From Candidatus Calditenuaceae archaeon JGI OTU-3 (GTDB lineage: Archaea > Thermoproteota > Nitrososphaeria_A > Caldarchaeales > Calditenuaceae): a DNA stretch of 13,595 nt. A program made the translations under genes and the position numbers. Below are positions 5,611 through 12,446 of this stretch, one piece after another. The DNA lies in assembly GCA_000494185.1 (NCBI GenBank), contig AWOC01000013.1, positions 1 to 13,595 on the forward strand, in the 5' to 3' direction. The notes below the pieces were generated by a model. That model ran no database searches. It had not been told where the DNA came from and was given only the letters and a program-made list of their open reading frames with translations. Each line of letters begins with the position of its first letter. Position 1 is the first letter of the stretch.

Positions 5611-6159
5611 ACCGTTGTACGGATTATGTATTCCCCGCAACCAGTAGCTTATATGCGACTTGGAGAGCTTGACACCATACCTCATCAAGACCTCCTCGAT
5701 TATCCTCCTGTAAGATAGTCCTTTTAGCCGAAGTCCCTTAACCTCCTCGTAAAGCCTCACCCGAAAATCCCTAAACAGATACTTCTCTCCCTTCACCGCA
5801 GCGGCGATGTGCTTCTCATCGCTCCTTCCGCCCTCTGGGGCCGGAGTCCCCCCTCTCTGTGGGCCGGGAGAGGCCCCTGTCGTGAGGCTATCCACCCTCT
5901 CCCCGGCGGCAGGGATCGAGGCGATCCCTGTCTCTATCTCTTCCACTCCCCCTACACCTCGCTGGAGAGCCCCCCTCTGGCAGCCGCCGGGCAACGATAT
6001 AAAGAATACGAGGGGTAGAATAATGCCGAGGGAGCTATAATATGCATTGTCAAGCATTAAGGGTCTATCTGAGTAGCTTGGGAAGAGTAAGAGAGGCTCG
6101 TAGTGAGGGAGCTTCTTGGATGCCTCATAGTAGAATACCCAATACAGACAACGCTTCAT
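5608..6159 (-). CDS. HTH-containing upstream half of the interrupted LAGLIDADG gene, N-terminus uncertain
   Basis: The last 60 residues (about 124-183) are a clear helix-turn-helix segment: RLYEEVKGLRLKGLSYRRI, then YGVKLSKSHISYWLRGIHNP. Archaeal LAGLIDADG proteins carry this kind of domain just before their endonuclease domain, which here continues in the same frame after a TGA stop at 5608-5610. The first 120 residues are of another character: a hydrophobic stretch (about 44-57), then a Gly/Pro-rich linker encoded by GC-rich DNA with strong hairpins. That part may not be translated, and GTG 5796 is a possible start for the HTH alone. ATG 6159 has a TATA-like element at 6169-6178, closer than the usual spacing. 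The HTH assignment is good; the length is doubtful. Confidence 0.55.
   Translation of the reverse strand: MKRCLYWVFYYEASKKLPHYEPLLLFPSYSDRPLMLDNAYYSSLGIILPLVFFISLPGGCQRGALQRGVGGVEEIETGIASIPAAGERVDSLTTGASPGPQRGGTPAPEGGRSDEKHIAAAVKGEKYLFRDFRVRLYEEVKGLRLKGLSYRRIIEEVLMRYGVKLSKSHISYWLRGIHNPYNG
5902..5991. repeat. Nested inverted repeats inside the GC-rich linker region
   Basis: CCCGGCGGC at 5902-5910 is the exact reverse complement of GCCGCCGGG at 5983-5991. Inside it, CAGGGATCG (5910-5918) pairs with CGATCCCTG (5922-5930) around a three-base loop, a perfect 9-bp hairpin. Such structure is unexpected in a coding region and raises doubt that this segment is protein-coding. Confidence 0.6.
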
Positions 6160-6376
6160 GGATAATCATTATATTTTATTTTGATGTGGGAGTTAGATAA
6201 TTGTTCTATGAATGTTGAGTGGGAGGAGGAGAGGTGCTAAGACTAAAGCCTCGTAAAGTTTGCCGAGAACGGTGTGATTAAGGCTGAGAGAGGTCGAGGA
6301 GACTCTCAAACGTAAGAGGTATGTGGAGATACCTGAGTGAGTTTAAATAATTCTCTGACCGTGATTTTGGCGAGGG
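6160..6376. other. Intergenic region upstream of rps12 with a possible gene remnant
   Basis: No intact gene is seen in these 217 bases. At 6278-6337 the plus strand has a short open stretch ending EVEETLKRKRYVEIPE and TGA, preceded by another stop at 6275-6277. It looks protein-like in composition but is too short to identify. The rps12 TATA box lies at the right end of the region. Confidence 0.3.
6342..6350 (+). promoter_or_regulatory. TATA box of rps12
   Basis: TTTAAATAA is centred about 31 nt before the TTG at 6377. It predicts a transcript with a leader of only a few bases and indicates that rps12 has its own promoter. Confidence 0.5.
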
Positions 6377-6805
6377 TTGGGGAACGGAGAGTTCGCCGCT
6401 CGGTCGCTGATAAAGGTTAGGAAGAGGTTTAGGTGGAGTAGCCGGCCTTATAAGATTAGGATGCTGGGGTTGAAGGAGCGTTTCGACCCCCTCGAGGGCG
6501 CGCCGATGGCTAAGGGGATTGTGATAGAGAAGAAGGGGATCGAGTCGAGGCAGCCTAACAGTGCTGTGAGGAAGTGTGTGAGGGTTCAGCTCACGAAAAA
6601 TGGGAAAGTAATAACCGCATTTCTGCCAGGCGACGGTGCCCTTAATGTGGTGGACGAGCATGACGAGGTTATAGTCCAGGGCATCGGTGGAACGCTGGGC
6701 AAATCGTACGGAGACCTGCCAGGAGTGAGATACGAGGTAACTATGGTGAACGGGGTCCCGCTAAAGCTCCTAGTATTGGGCAAGGTGAAGAAGCCGAGGA
6801 GGTAG
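6377..6805 (+). CDS. rps12: 30S ribosomal protein S12 (uS12)
   Basis: The protein has 142 residues and is an almost full-length archaeal uS12, part of the decoding centre of the small subunit. The conserved core [20 protein letters not shown] (residues 28-47), [15 protein letters not shown] (58-72), the loop FLPGDGALN (82-90) and the closing VKKPRR are all present. An in-frame TGA at 6362-6364 limits the N-terminus, and TTG 6377 is the only plausible start, giving [11 protein letters not shown]; this is a few residues shorter than many relatives. In many archaea the gene follows rpoA2, rpl30e and nusA and precedes rps7; here it is alone and converges on the protease gene, with six bases between stops. 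Confidence 0.97.
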   Translation: MGNGEFAARSLIKVRKRFRWSSRPYKIRMLGLKERFDPLEGAPMAKGIVIEKKGIESRQPNSAVRKCVRVQLTKNGKVITAFLPGDGALNVVDEHDEVIVQGIGGTLGKSYGDLPGVRYEVTMVNGVPLKLLVLGKVKKPRR

Positions 6806-6811
6806 GCGCGA

Positions 6812-9451
6812 CTAGGCCTCGCCCCCTTTAGGCTTATTATGCAGGGTGCGGCGAAGCGTGAGAACTACAGCAATCCCCGCAAGCGCGGAGATCGTATAGG
6901 GGCTGATAGGTGCTCTAACCATCGCGGCTTCATGGCTCAGGGGCCGCGCGCCTTCTAAAACTCCCAACTCAACTTTAAGGAGTGAAGCGTGTCCTGAAAC
7001 TCTATCAAGGACTACCCTCCCCAAAGGGTCAGATATGGCCTCCGACTCGACGAAGCCGTCGCCACGCATCGCCCTAACCGTGTAGAAGGGCGCGGGGATG
7101 CCTAGGGGGTCAAGCACCCTGGCCTCGAGGGTGTGGACGGCCAATGGCAAGAGATACTCGCCCGGCCTGTCCACGTTGATTCTCGGTAAGGCCTTTACAT
7201 CCTCACCTCCCCAGTCAGCCCTAAGTATCTCTGCATCCCCCTTCACCAGCCAGACCGACCCCCCCGGCTCAACCGTGATGGTCCTGCCCCCACTCCTCAA
7301 TACTATTGGGATGCCCATGTCTGGCTCGGTCCGCAACGAGACCCTGTATATTCGGCGATACTGCTGCTCAACTTCTAAGGGCTCGTTTACCGTTAGCGAA
7401 ATGGTGGGGTCCTTAAACTCGTACCCCCCGAGGCGCCAGGAAACAAACTCGAGCGCCTCGTCCTCGCTTAGGCTAATAATTGAGGGAGCCCGAAGCAGAA
7501 TGACCTCGCCGAGCGGCGCCCAGTAGGTTTCGTCGACGCCGAGCTCTTTGTTGATGAGACGTACGCTTGCCTCCGTTCTCCAATGCCATATAATCACGAG
7601 TGGCTCCGTAACTCTGACGCTTATCTCCGGATCCTCTGAATATGCTCCGCCACTAACACCGATGAAGACCGCTCTCAGCCCACGGCCCTTCTCCACAACC
7701 CTTGGGGAGGATAATGAGAGGGTACCTCCTGCCTCATACCAGCCCTCACGTGCTCCGAAGTCCGTGTCTGAGACTATCTTGACGAAGTAATACCTGGAGT
7801 ACTCGGCGGTCAGGGTGGTGGGTCCGCGGATGATGAGTGTGAGAGTGTTGTGTGATGGTCCAGGTGGGTCGACCCATCGCCTAAATACGTCCTTGGTCAT
7901 GTTACCGTAGTCGAGCTGGTCGGGCACACGCGCCGTGAATAACTCCCCATCCTCAACCCAAGCCTCAAGCAATAGCTCTGCACCGTTTTTTGATATTTTT
8001 ACGTTGTACTCCCTTGACCATACCGCCTCAATTCTGAGGGGTCTCGAGACGTTAATCTCGAGGATTCTCTCTGTGGATTCTAAGTCTCCCCTAAATGCTT
8101 TGAGAACAAGTCTTGTCCCATTATCAAACGAGATTAAAGATGGGTCTACCGTAACTGCGATCACCGAGCCCTCAGGCCACCACCCATCTCCAACCGGTAC
8201 TCCTATTGGTGTGACGACTTCCACCAGTAGCTCCCGGGCGTAAACCGCCTCCAGCTTGACCGGCCCACTCACAACCAGTTCAAGAGAGTTCTCAGTAGTG
8301 TTTAGGGTTCCGCGCCACTCAAGAAACCTAAGCCTCTCAGCCTCTGAAAGATAGTACAGCTCTGGAGCGTCGACGCTGATCCTTTCCCCTCTCCGCGCCC
8401 AGCTCTCCCTCGGGCCCGTAGGGGGCATCACTATTACCACGCGAAACTCCGAGAAGTATGAAGCGACGTAGTCCACGTGGCCTCGAGGCCTAACCTCTAG
8501 CTCCAATGAGTCACCCAGACTCACGTTACTGCCTTTCACGAACCATCCACTAAATACGTAGCGGACCCCTTCGACACCCTCACGATAGATAATTTTGTCT
8601 GCGTTTAGTACGATGCTCGAACCTGGGGAGAGGAGGTAGGTCTTTACTAGCTGAAGCGTTCCATCGAGGTCTAGATAGATCCTTATCCGCAGCTTTATCG
8701 GGTTCCCTGACAGGTCAAGAAGATACATGTAATCAATGTCGTTGGGGAGGCTGACGCTTGAAGGTATTGACCGAGAGCCGCCGCCCTCAATCCACTCATA
8801 CAGCCGCGCGAGGGCGTAGAGATCGAGCGTCGAGGGACGGGCCCCCGGCACAACATATTGGTACATTAGGTCGTCGGACCTTTCCGTATGCCCTAGCCCC
8901 AATGCGTGGCCCAGCTCGTGAGCGGCGACGAGCCGTGCAAGGTCCACCCTCCCAGAAATGCACTCGAGGGAAACCTCGATATGAGCGTCTAGAATCTCCC
9001 CCCGATCGATGTAAAGATTCGTTAGTCCGCATATCCTACCTCCGAGTGAAGCAACGTACTCTACAGATATATCGCCCGAGCTCCCATTAACACCCCTCAC
9101 AAGCTTGACGAGGGTAAGCCTACCGAGGTACTCGTATCCGTAGAGACTTGTGAACGTCTGTAAAGCATTGGTCCACCAGTCGACGGCCTCTCCCAGAGCA
9201 CGTGTGAAAGATTCACTCTCATGGGGAATGATGAGTATGGTAAGGGTCGTCTTGTGCCAGGCCCCCAAGACCTCTATAGAGTCGGAGGAGGTGGCCGCTT
9301 GTGATAAAGCCGTGAGCCCATCGTTATAGAGCAGGTTATGAGAGAAGGTGTATGGGGTCTGTTGGAGAGCTAAGCTGGGTGAAGAGGTGAGTATTAATCC
9401 AAAGATAGCGAGGAAAACCGCTATGTCATGGGGCCTAAACACGTGCCTCAA
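6812..9451 (-). CDS. Secreted, membrane-anchored matrixin-like metalloprotease with tandem beta-repeat domains
   Basis: The protein has 879 residues. Residues 1-29 form a signal peptide (hydrophobic AVFLAIFGLIL, cleavage likely after SLA). Residues 30-220 are a metzincin domain: the zinc site HELGHALGLGH is at 178-188 with catalytic E179, and the Met-turn follows at DDLMYQY (193-199, M196). C141 and C164, the only cysteines in the protein, could form a disulfide. From about 250 to 770 come six or seven divergent repeats of about 70-80 residues with the pattern 'V.I......W...G..V.......F..W.......P..LEA.Y.R.Y', resembling InlB-type B-repeats. Residues 774-830 look like a carboxypeptidase-regulatory-like beta domain. 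The C-terminus has a membrane helix (about 849-867) followed by RRTLHNKPK, giving an exterior topology. TTG 9451 is the longest start; GTG 9442 lies 26 nt after the TATA box and may be the true one. It likely degrades extracellular or surface protein. Confidence 0.85.
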   Translation of the reverse strand: MRHVFRPHDIAVFLAIFGLILTSSPSLALQQTPYTFSHNLLYNDGLTALSQAATSSDSIEVLGAWHKTTLTILIIPHESESFTRALGEAVDWWTNALQTFTSLYGYEYLGRLTLVKLVRGVNGSSGDISVEYVASLGGRICGLTNLYIDRGEILDAHIEVSLECISGRVDLARLVAAHELGHALGLGHTERSDDLMYQYVVPGARPSTLDLYALARLYEWIEGGGSRSIPSSVSLPNDIDYMYLLDLSGNPIKLRIRIYLDLDGTLQLVKTYLLSPGSSIVLNADKIIYREGVEGVRYVFSGWFVKGSNVSLGDSLELEVRPRGHVDYVASYFSEFRVVIVMPPTGPRESWARRGERISVDAPELYYLSEAERLRFLEWRGTLNTTENSLELVVSGPVKLEAVYARELLVEVVTPIGVPVGDGWWPEGSVIAVTVDPSLISFDNGTRLVLKAFRGDLESTERILEINVSRPLRIEAVWSREYNVKISKNGAELLLEAWVEDGELFTARVPDQLDYGNMTKDVFRRWVDPPGPSHNTLTLIIRGPTTLTAEYSRYYFVKIVSDTDFGAREGWYEAGGTLSLSSPRVVEKGRGLRAVFIGVSGGAYSEDPEISVRVTEPLVIIWHWRTEASVRLINKELGVDETYWAPLGEVILLRAPSIISLSEDEALEFVSWRLGGYEFKDPTISLTVNEPLEVEQQYRRIYRVSLRTEPDMGIPIVLRSGGRTITVEPGGSVWLVKGDAEILRADWGGEDVKALPRINVDRPGEYLLPLAVHTLEARVLDPLGIPAPFYTVRAMRGDGFVESEAISDPLGRVVLDRVSGHASLLKVELGVLEGARPLSHEAAMVRAPISPYTISALAGIAVVLTLRRTLHNKPKGGEA

Positions 9452-9463
9452 GGCCTAGCTCAA

Positions 9464-9473
9464 GTATAAATTT
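9464..9473 (-). promoter_or_regulatory. TATA box of the metalloprotease gene
   Basis: The minus strand reads AAATTTATAC in the 46-nt gap after rpl5. Its centre is about 26 nt before GTG 9442, so the gene has its own promoter and probably a leaderless mRNA. Confidence 0.5.
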
Positions 9474-9497
9474 CTTGTCCTTGATCCGCCTTTTTGG

Positions 9498-10022
9498 CTA
9501 CACTATCGTTACTCCAAGCACTTCTTTCGCATACTTAATGCCCTCTTCTCTCGTCACTCTATGCCGTTTGCTTATCCTAGCCCTCTTCAACCTCCTCAAG
9601 GAAACCCGCTCTCCCGGCCTAGTGAGGCTCACTATGACGTCCATGCCTATGATTCCGAGTTCAGGGTCATAACGTGTCCCGGGAAACTCGAGGTGCTCCT
9701 TAACCCCGAACGCGAAGTTACCGAATTCGTCAAAAGAACTCTCCCTCACTCTCCTACCCACGGCGTCGAGAGCCCTCTGGAGAAACTCCTGCGCCTTCTT
9801 GCCTCTCAACGTCACCATAACCGCTATAGGCTCGCCCTTACGTATTCCAAAGCCCTTTATCGTCTTCTTGGCCCTCCGGATGGAGGGTTTTTGACCGGTC
9901 AGCTGTTCTAGGATCTTCGCCGCTTTCTCCAGCCTCGCGCCTCCCTGACCTATCGCGGAGTTAACCACTACCTTGCTGATCCTGATCCTCCTCATAGGGT
10001 TGGTTAAAAGAGCTTGATCCAT
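9498..10022 (-). CDS. rpl5: 50S ribosomal protein L5 (uL5)
   Basis: The protein has 174 residues, the usual archaeal length. It binds 5S rRNA in the central protuberance. The conserved start NPMRRIRISKVVVNSAIGQG (residues 8-27) and the features QLTGQKPSIRRAKKTI and FGNFAFGVKEHLEFPG are all present. ATG 10022 overlaps the end of rps4e by 19 nt; a second ATG at 9995 would remove part of the conserved NPMR, so the first is preferred. It is the last gene of the cluster here. The usual next gene, rps14, is not present, and a 46-nt gap with a TATA box leads into the protease gene. Confidence 0.97.
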   Translation of the reverse strand: MDQALLTNPMRRIRISKVVVNSAIGQGGARLEKAAKILEQLTGQKPSIRRAKKTIKGFGIRKGEPIAVMVTLRGKKAQEFLQRALDAVGRRVRESSFDEFGNFAFGVKEHLEFPGTRYDPELGIIGMDVIVSLTRPGERVSLRRLKRARISKRHRVTREEGIKYAKEVLGVTIV

Positions 10023-10720
10023 GGTTTATCATCACCCACAGGCATAAAGTAGTCGAGAATGGTGGTGATTCTGCCGACACTTGTTTGGAGCTCAGCGTGC
10101 CTCTTTGCCGGGTACCGCCTTTCATGATCCATGCGTACGAGTTTCCCATGCATACCCATCTGCGACCCGGCGGTTATGAGGCAGTAACTCCCCTCAACCC
10201 TCGGGACAGTAGCGTGGACGGTCTTTGATTGTAGGTTAATGAAGACCGTGTCGCCAACTTTTATACGCATCATCTCGTCATTAGAGCTGGGGAACTGTAA
10301 GTTTCGCCCATCATGGAGAGTCAACTGAATGTGTCCCCCAGGCACGTGTTTTTTTGTCTTTACCTGCGACGGTTTTATCATTGCTTCTTCCTCAACTATC
10401 TCAAGAAGATCAAGCCCCACATTGAGACGGGGTAAAACCCTGTAATACTTCCCGATGCGTGGGATGTGGATCACATCCATCAGCCCCACCGCCATTCTAG
10501 GCTCCCGCACTATCTTTCCATCAACCATGACGTGTCCCAACCGTATCACCTTCTTGCTCTCCAGGTACGTGCTTGTCAGCTGGAGATAGTCCCGCAGAAC
10601 TACTGCGAGCGGTATTGATGCATCTAACGGATGCTTCCCAGGCAATGCCCTAGGCACGAATTTAGGGCCTTTCCTGGGGACGCGGATCGACTTTGGAGCC
10701 GCCAGCCTCTTAAGATGCAG
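10004..10720 (-). CDS. rps4e: 30S ribosomal protein S4e (eS4), apparent CTG start
   Basis: This is an archaeal/eukaryotic-type eS4 with an N-terminal segment, an S4 RNA-binding region, a central KOW-like region and a conserved C-terminal domain. The first GTG in frame (10657) gives only 217 residues and cuts off a conserved N-terminus. Reading upstream in frame gives HLKRLAAPKSIRVPRKG, which matches archaeal eS4 beginnings. The next in-frame stop is a TAG 15 codons before that histidine, and no ATG, GTG or TTG lies between. A CTG at 10718-10720 directly precedes CAT CTT AAG, with GGAGG about 9 nt upstream, so I place the start there: 238 residues, the normal size. The gene then overlaps the end of rpl24 by 11 nt and is followed by rpl5. 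Confidence 0.93.
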   Translation of the reverse strand: MHLKRLAAPKSIRVPRKGPKFVPRALPGKHPLDASIPLAVVLRDYLQLTSTYLESKKVIRLGHVMVDGKIVREPRMAVGLMDVIHIPRIGKYYRVLPRLNVGLDLLEIVEEEAMIKPSQVKTKKHVPGGHIQLTLHDGRNLQFPSSNDEMMRIKVGDTVFINLQSKTVHATVPRVEGSYCLITAGSQMGMHGKLVRMDHERRYPAKRHAELQTSVGRITTILDYFMPVGDDKPWIKLF

Positions 10721-11093
10721 GGCCTCTCGCCTCCACCAGTTTAGATGACTCTAGCTTCCGCCTCCTATACTCATCATCTAGGTTCAGAGAGATGATCACG
10801 AGGTTTGAGGCATGCACAGGGACATCTACTACGCGCCCGTCAACCCTTTTACGCGTCAGTCCCTCGATGTAGACTTTCCCCTCGCGGCTTTCCACCCTCT
10901 TAACTTTTCCTTGAACCCCCCGGTATCCGCCCCTCACTATCTTGACCGTATCGCCCACCCTGACGGATAAGGATCTTCGGCCGTAGCGTTCTCGCAGTTC
11001 TCTGCTGAGCGGCGCGGACAACATCTTGTGAGAAAGGTGTTTCGGAAGGTTGTGTAAGAGACCCCTCTGCTTCGAAGGTTTGGAAGACGTCAT
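10710..11093 (-). CDS. rpl24: 50S ribosomal protein L24 (uL24)
   Basis: The protein has 127 residues from ATG 11093. The KOW motif is clear: RVGDTVKIVRGGYRGVQGKV. It is preceded by the archaeal N-terminal extension with SKQRGLLHNLPKHLSHKMLS and followed by KVYIEGLTRKRVDG. The protein helps to initiate large-subunit assembly. A GTG at 11102 immediately after the rpl14 TAG would add three residues, but the bases AGGTGGGG there look like the ribosome-binding site for ATG 11093. The stop at 10710 lies inside the start region of rps4e. Confidence 0.96.
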   Translation of the reverse strand: MTSSKPSKQRGLLHNLPKHLSHKMLSAPLSRELRERYGRRSLSVRVGDTVKIVRGGYRGVQGKVKRVESREGKVYIEGLTRKRVDGRVVDVPVHASNLVIISLNLDDEYRRRKLESSKLVEARGPAS

Positions 11094-11102
11094 ATGCCCC
11101 AC

Positions 11103-11537
11103 CTACACTATGATGGACGCTATGTTGGCGATCTTGGACCATCGCTCCGCGGCCTCCCGCGCAACCGGGCCCTTGATCTCAGTTCCCTTCACGTCACCTT
11201 CCGGAGTGACGAGAGCCGCGGCGTTATCCTCGAACATGACCCACGTGCCGTCTGGCCTCCTGTAAGGCTTGGTCTGTCTGATGATTACTGCGTGGACGAC
11301 CTTTTTTCTAAGGTCAAGTGGCCCCTTCTTCACAGTTACCGCTACGAGATCGCCGACACCCGCAGCAGGCTGCCTTCGCAACCGTTGTTTACTTCCTATC
11401 ACCTGAATAACCTCAAGCACTTGAGCTCCGGTATTATCAGCACACACTAGTCTTGCACCGTGATTTATCGTTCGGGGAATGTTTGGTCGCCGAAGCAGAA
11501 CGCCAACCTCTGAAACAGCGCGAGAACGCTTAGACAT
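11103..11537 (-). CDS. rpl14: 50S ribosomal protein L14 (uL14)
   Basis: The protein has 144 residues from ATG 11537. Conserved signatures are [22 protein letters not shown] and [14 protein letters not shown] near the centre, and [20 protein letters not shown] with [11 protein letters not shown] near the end. It is a core large-subunit protein at the subunit interface. A TTG at 11555 would add six residues, but ATG 11537 has GGGTGGTGG just upstream and overlaps the rps17 stop by 8 nt (ATGTCTAA), which is the likelier coupled arrangement. The N-terminal extension [17 protein letters not shown] is somewhat longer than the shortest archaeal L14 proteins. Confidence 0.97.
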   Translation of the reverse strand: MSKRSRAVSEVGVLLRRPNIPRTINHGARLVCADNTGAQVLEVIQVIGSKQRLRRQPAAGVGDLVAVTVKKGPLDLRKKVVHAVIIRQTKPYRRPDGTWVMFEDNAAALVTPEGDVKGTEIKGPVAREAAERWSKIANIASIIV

Positions 11538-11883
11538 TCCCACCACCCCGCCCAACTTTTTCTATCACGACGAAGCTAATAGTTTTAGATATGGGTCTAC
11601 ACTCCGCTATCTGAACCTCGTCCCCCACCTCCACCTTTATACAAGGGGGAAGGTGAGCGGAAATCCTCGATCTTTTCCTCATATACCTCTTATACTTCCT
11701 TACGTATTGGGTTACGATCCGCTCAACTACAACTGCCCTCGTCATCAGCTTCTTATACACCTTACCACGAAGAAGTATCCCTCGTACCCTTAGCGTGCCG
11801 TGGAATGGGCAGTCATCATCATCACAGGTAGCCTCGGGGGGTGAAACTCTTATGCCTATGTTACGAAGCACTTGCCGCGACAT
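11530..11883 (-). CDS. rps17: 30S ribosomal protein S17 (uS17)
   Basis: The protein has 117 residues, typical of archaeal uS17. The archaea-type motif C20-DDDD-C25-PFHG is followed by [21 protein letters not shown] and the conserved [21 protein letters not shown] near the C-terminus. The protein binds 16S rRNA helices early in assembly. ATG 11883 is preceded by GGGTAAGGT as a ribosome-binding site and, further up, by a TATA box at 11918-11926. An 84-nt gap separates it from rnp1, the longest break inside the cluster, so transcription may restart here. Confidence 0.97.
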   Translation of the reverse strand: MSRQVLRNIGIRVSPPEATCDDDDCPFHGTLRVRGILLRGKVYKKLMTRAVVVERIVTQYVRKYKRYMRKRSRISAHLPPCIKVEVGDEVQIAECRPISKTISFVVIEKVGRGGGNV

Positions 11884-11917
11884 ACCTTACCCAGCTACCC
11901 TAAGGCTGTTGAGATCG

Positions 11918-11926
11918 ATTTAATTA
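11918..11926 (-). promoter_or_regulatory. Internal TATA box upstream of rps17
   Basis: The minus strand reads TAATTAAAT within ACTAATTAAATCG, in the 84-nt gap between rnp1 and rps17. A start about 26 nt downstream would give a leader of about 13 nt containing the ribosome-binding site. Confidence 0.45.
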
Positions 11927-11967
11927 GTTTAACACCCGCCTGACCCGTGGCAAATGCTGGTAAAGGG

Positions 11968-12243
11968 CTATTCCGAGGGCTTCGACCAGACACGTCTCTC
12001 CCTCTTCAGCCGGTAGAGCGGCCTTCCAATAAGCTGATTCCCTTTTACTTCAAGGATCACGTCGCCAGCCGAGACTCTGATCACGGCCCCTCTTTTGGCG
12101 AGCTTTTTCAGCCCCTTCTCCGTCATGAGGAAAATCATCCTCGCCGTCTCATCGACAACCACTCCCTCAAACACCTGCGTCCCTTTCTGAATGATGACTT
12201 GGCATTTGAGCCCGACCAAACTAGCGGGGGGGCGTGGCCTCAC
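11968..12243 (-). CDS. rnp1: Ribonuclease P protein component 1 (Rpp29/Pop4)
   Basis: The protein has 91 residues, the normal size for archaeal Rpp29. The Sm-like barrel is seen in SLVGLKCQVIIQKGTQVFEGVVVDETARMIFL (about residues 8-39), the central ITEKG-like turn and the closing GNQLIGRPLYRLKRERR. It is a protein subunit of RNase P, which removes tRNA 5' leaders, and its place inside the ribosomal cluster is common in archaea. GTG 12243 overlaps the rpl29 stop in a GTGA junction, indicating translational coupling. Confidence 0.93.
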   Translation of the reverse strand: MRPRPPASLVGLKCQVIIQKGTQVFEGVVVDETARMIFLMTEKGLKKLAKRGAVIRVSAGDVILEVKGNQLIGRPLYRLKRERRVWSKPSE

Positions 12244-12446
12244 TTTGCTCTCTCTTTCTCACCAAGAATCGTAAGTATTCTGGCAATCCTTCTCCTCAAA
12301 TTCCTGATGGTCGCCGTCCCAACCTCAGCACTACCAGTTGCTATCTTCATTCTAACATTTCTCAACTCGGTCCTCGCCTCGTCGAGTTCTCGCCTCAGCT
12401 CCTCCTCGCTTTTCTCTCGCAGCTCCCTCACCTCTCTAACCACCAC
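12240..12446 (-). CDS. rpl29: 50S ribosomal protein L29 (uL29)
   Basis: The protein has 68 residues, almost all helical: REVRELREKSEEELRRELDEARTEL, then the conserved VGTATIRNLRRRIARILTIL. It lies near the exit tunnel of the large subunit. The start is one of two adjacent GTG codons (12446 or 12443); the first overlaps the rps3 stop by 11 nt, and GGGGTGA lies upstream. The gene is coupled on both sides, to rps3 and to rnp1. Confidence 0.96.
   Translation of the reverse strand: MVVREVRELREKSEEELRRELDEARTELRNVRMKIATGSAEVGTATIRNLRRRIARILTILGEKERAK

Noticed and set aside
4963..6159. Homing-endonuclease gene as part of a host intron or intein
   Set aside because: Neither tRNA-Tyr nor rps12 is interrupted by it, and no split protein gene or rRNA surrounds it. 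A free-standing gene fits better.
6278..6661. Minus-strand open frame of 127 codons opposite rps12
   Set aside because: It is antisense to a well-conserved ribosomal gene, its protein has no family features, and the plus frame explains the sequence.
8758..9090. Open frames on both strands over the protease gene (8758-9090 +, 8796-9032 -)
   Set aside because: They lie within the zinc-protease coding region in other frames, have arginine-rich low-complexity composition and no recognisable motif. They are shadows of the GC-rich real frame.
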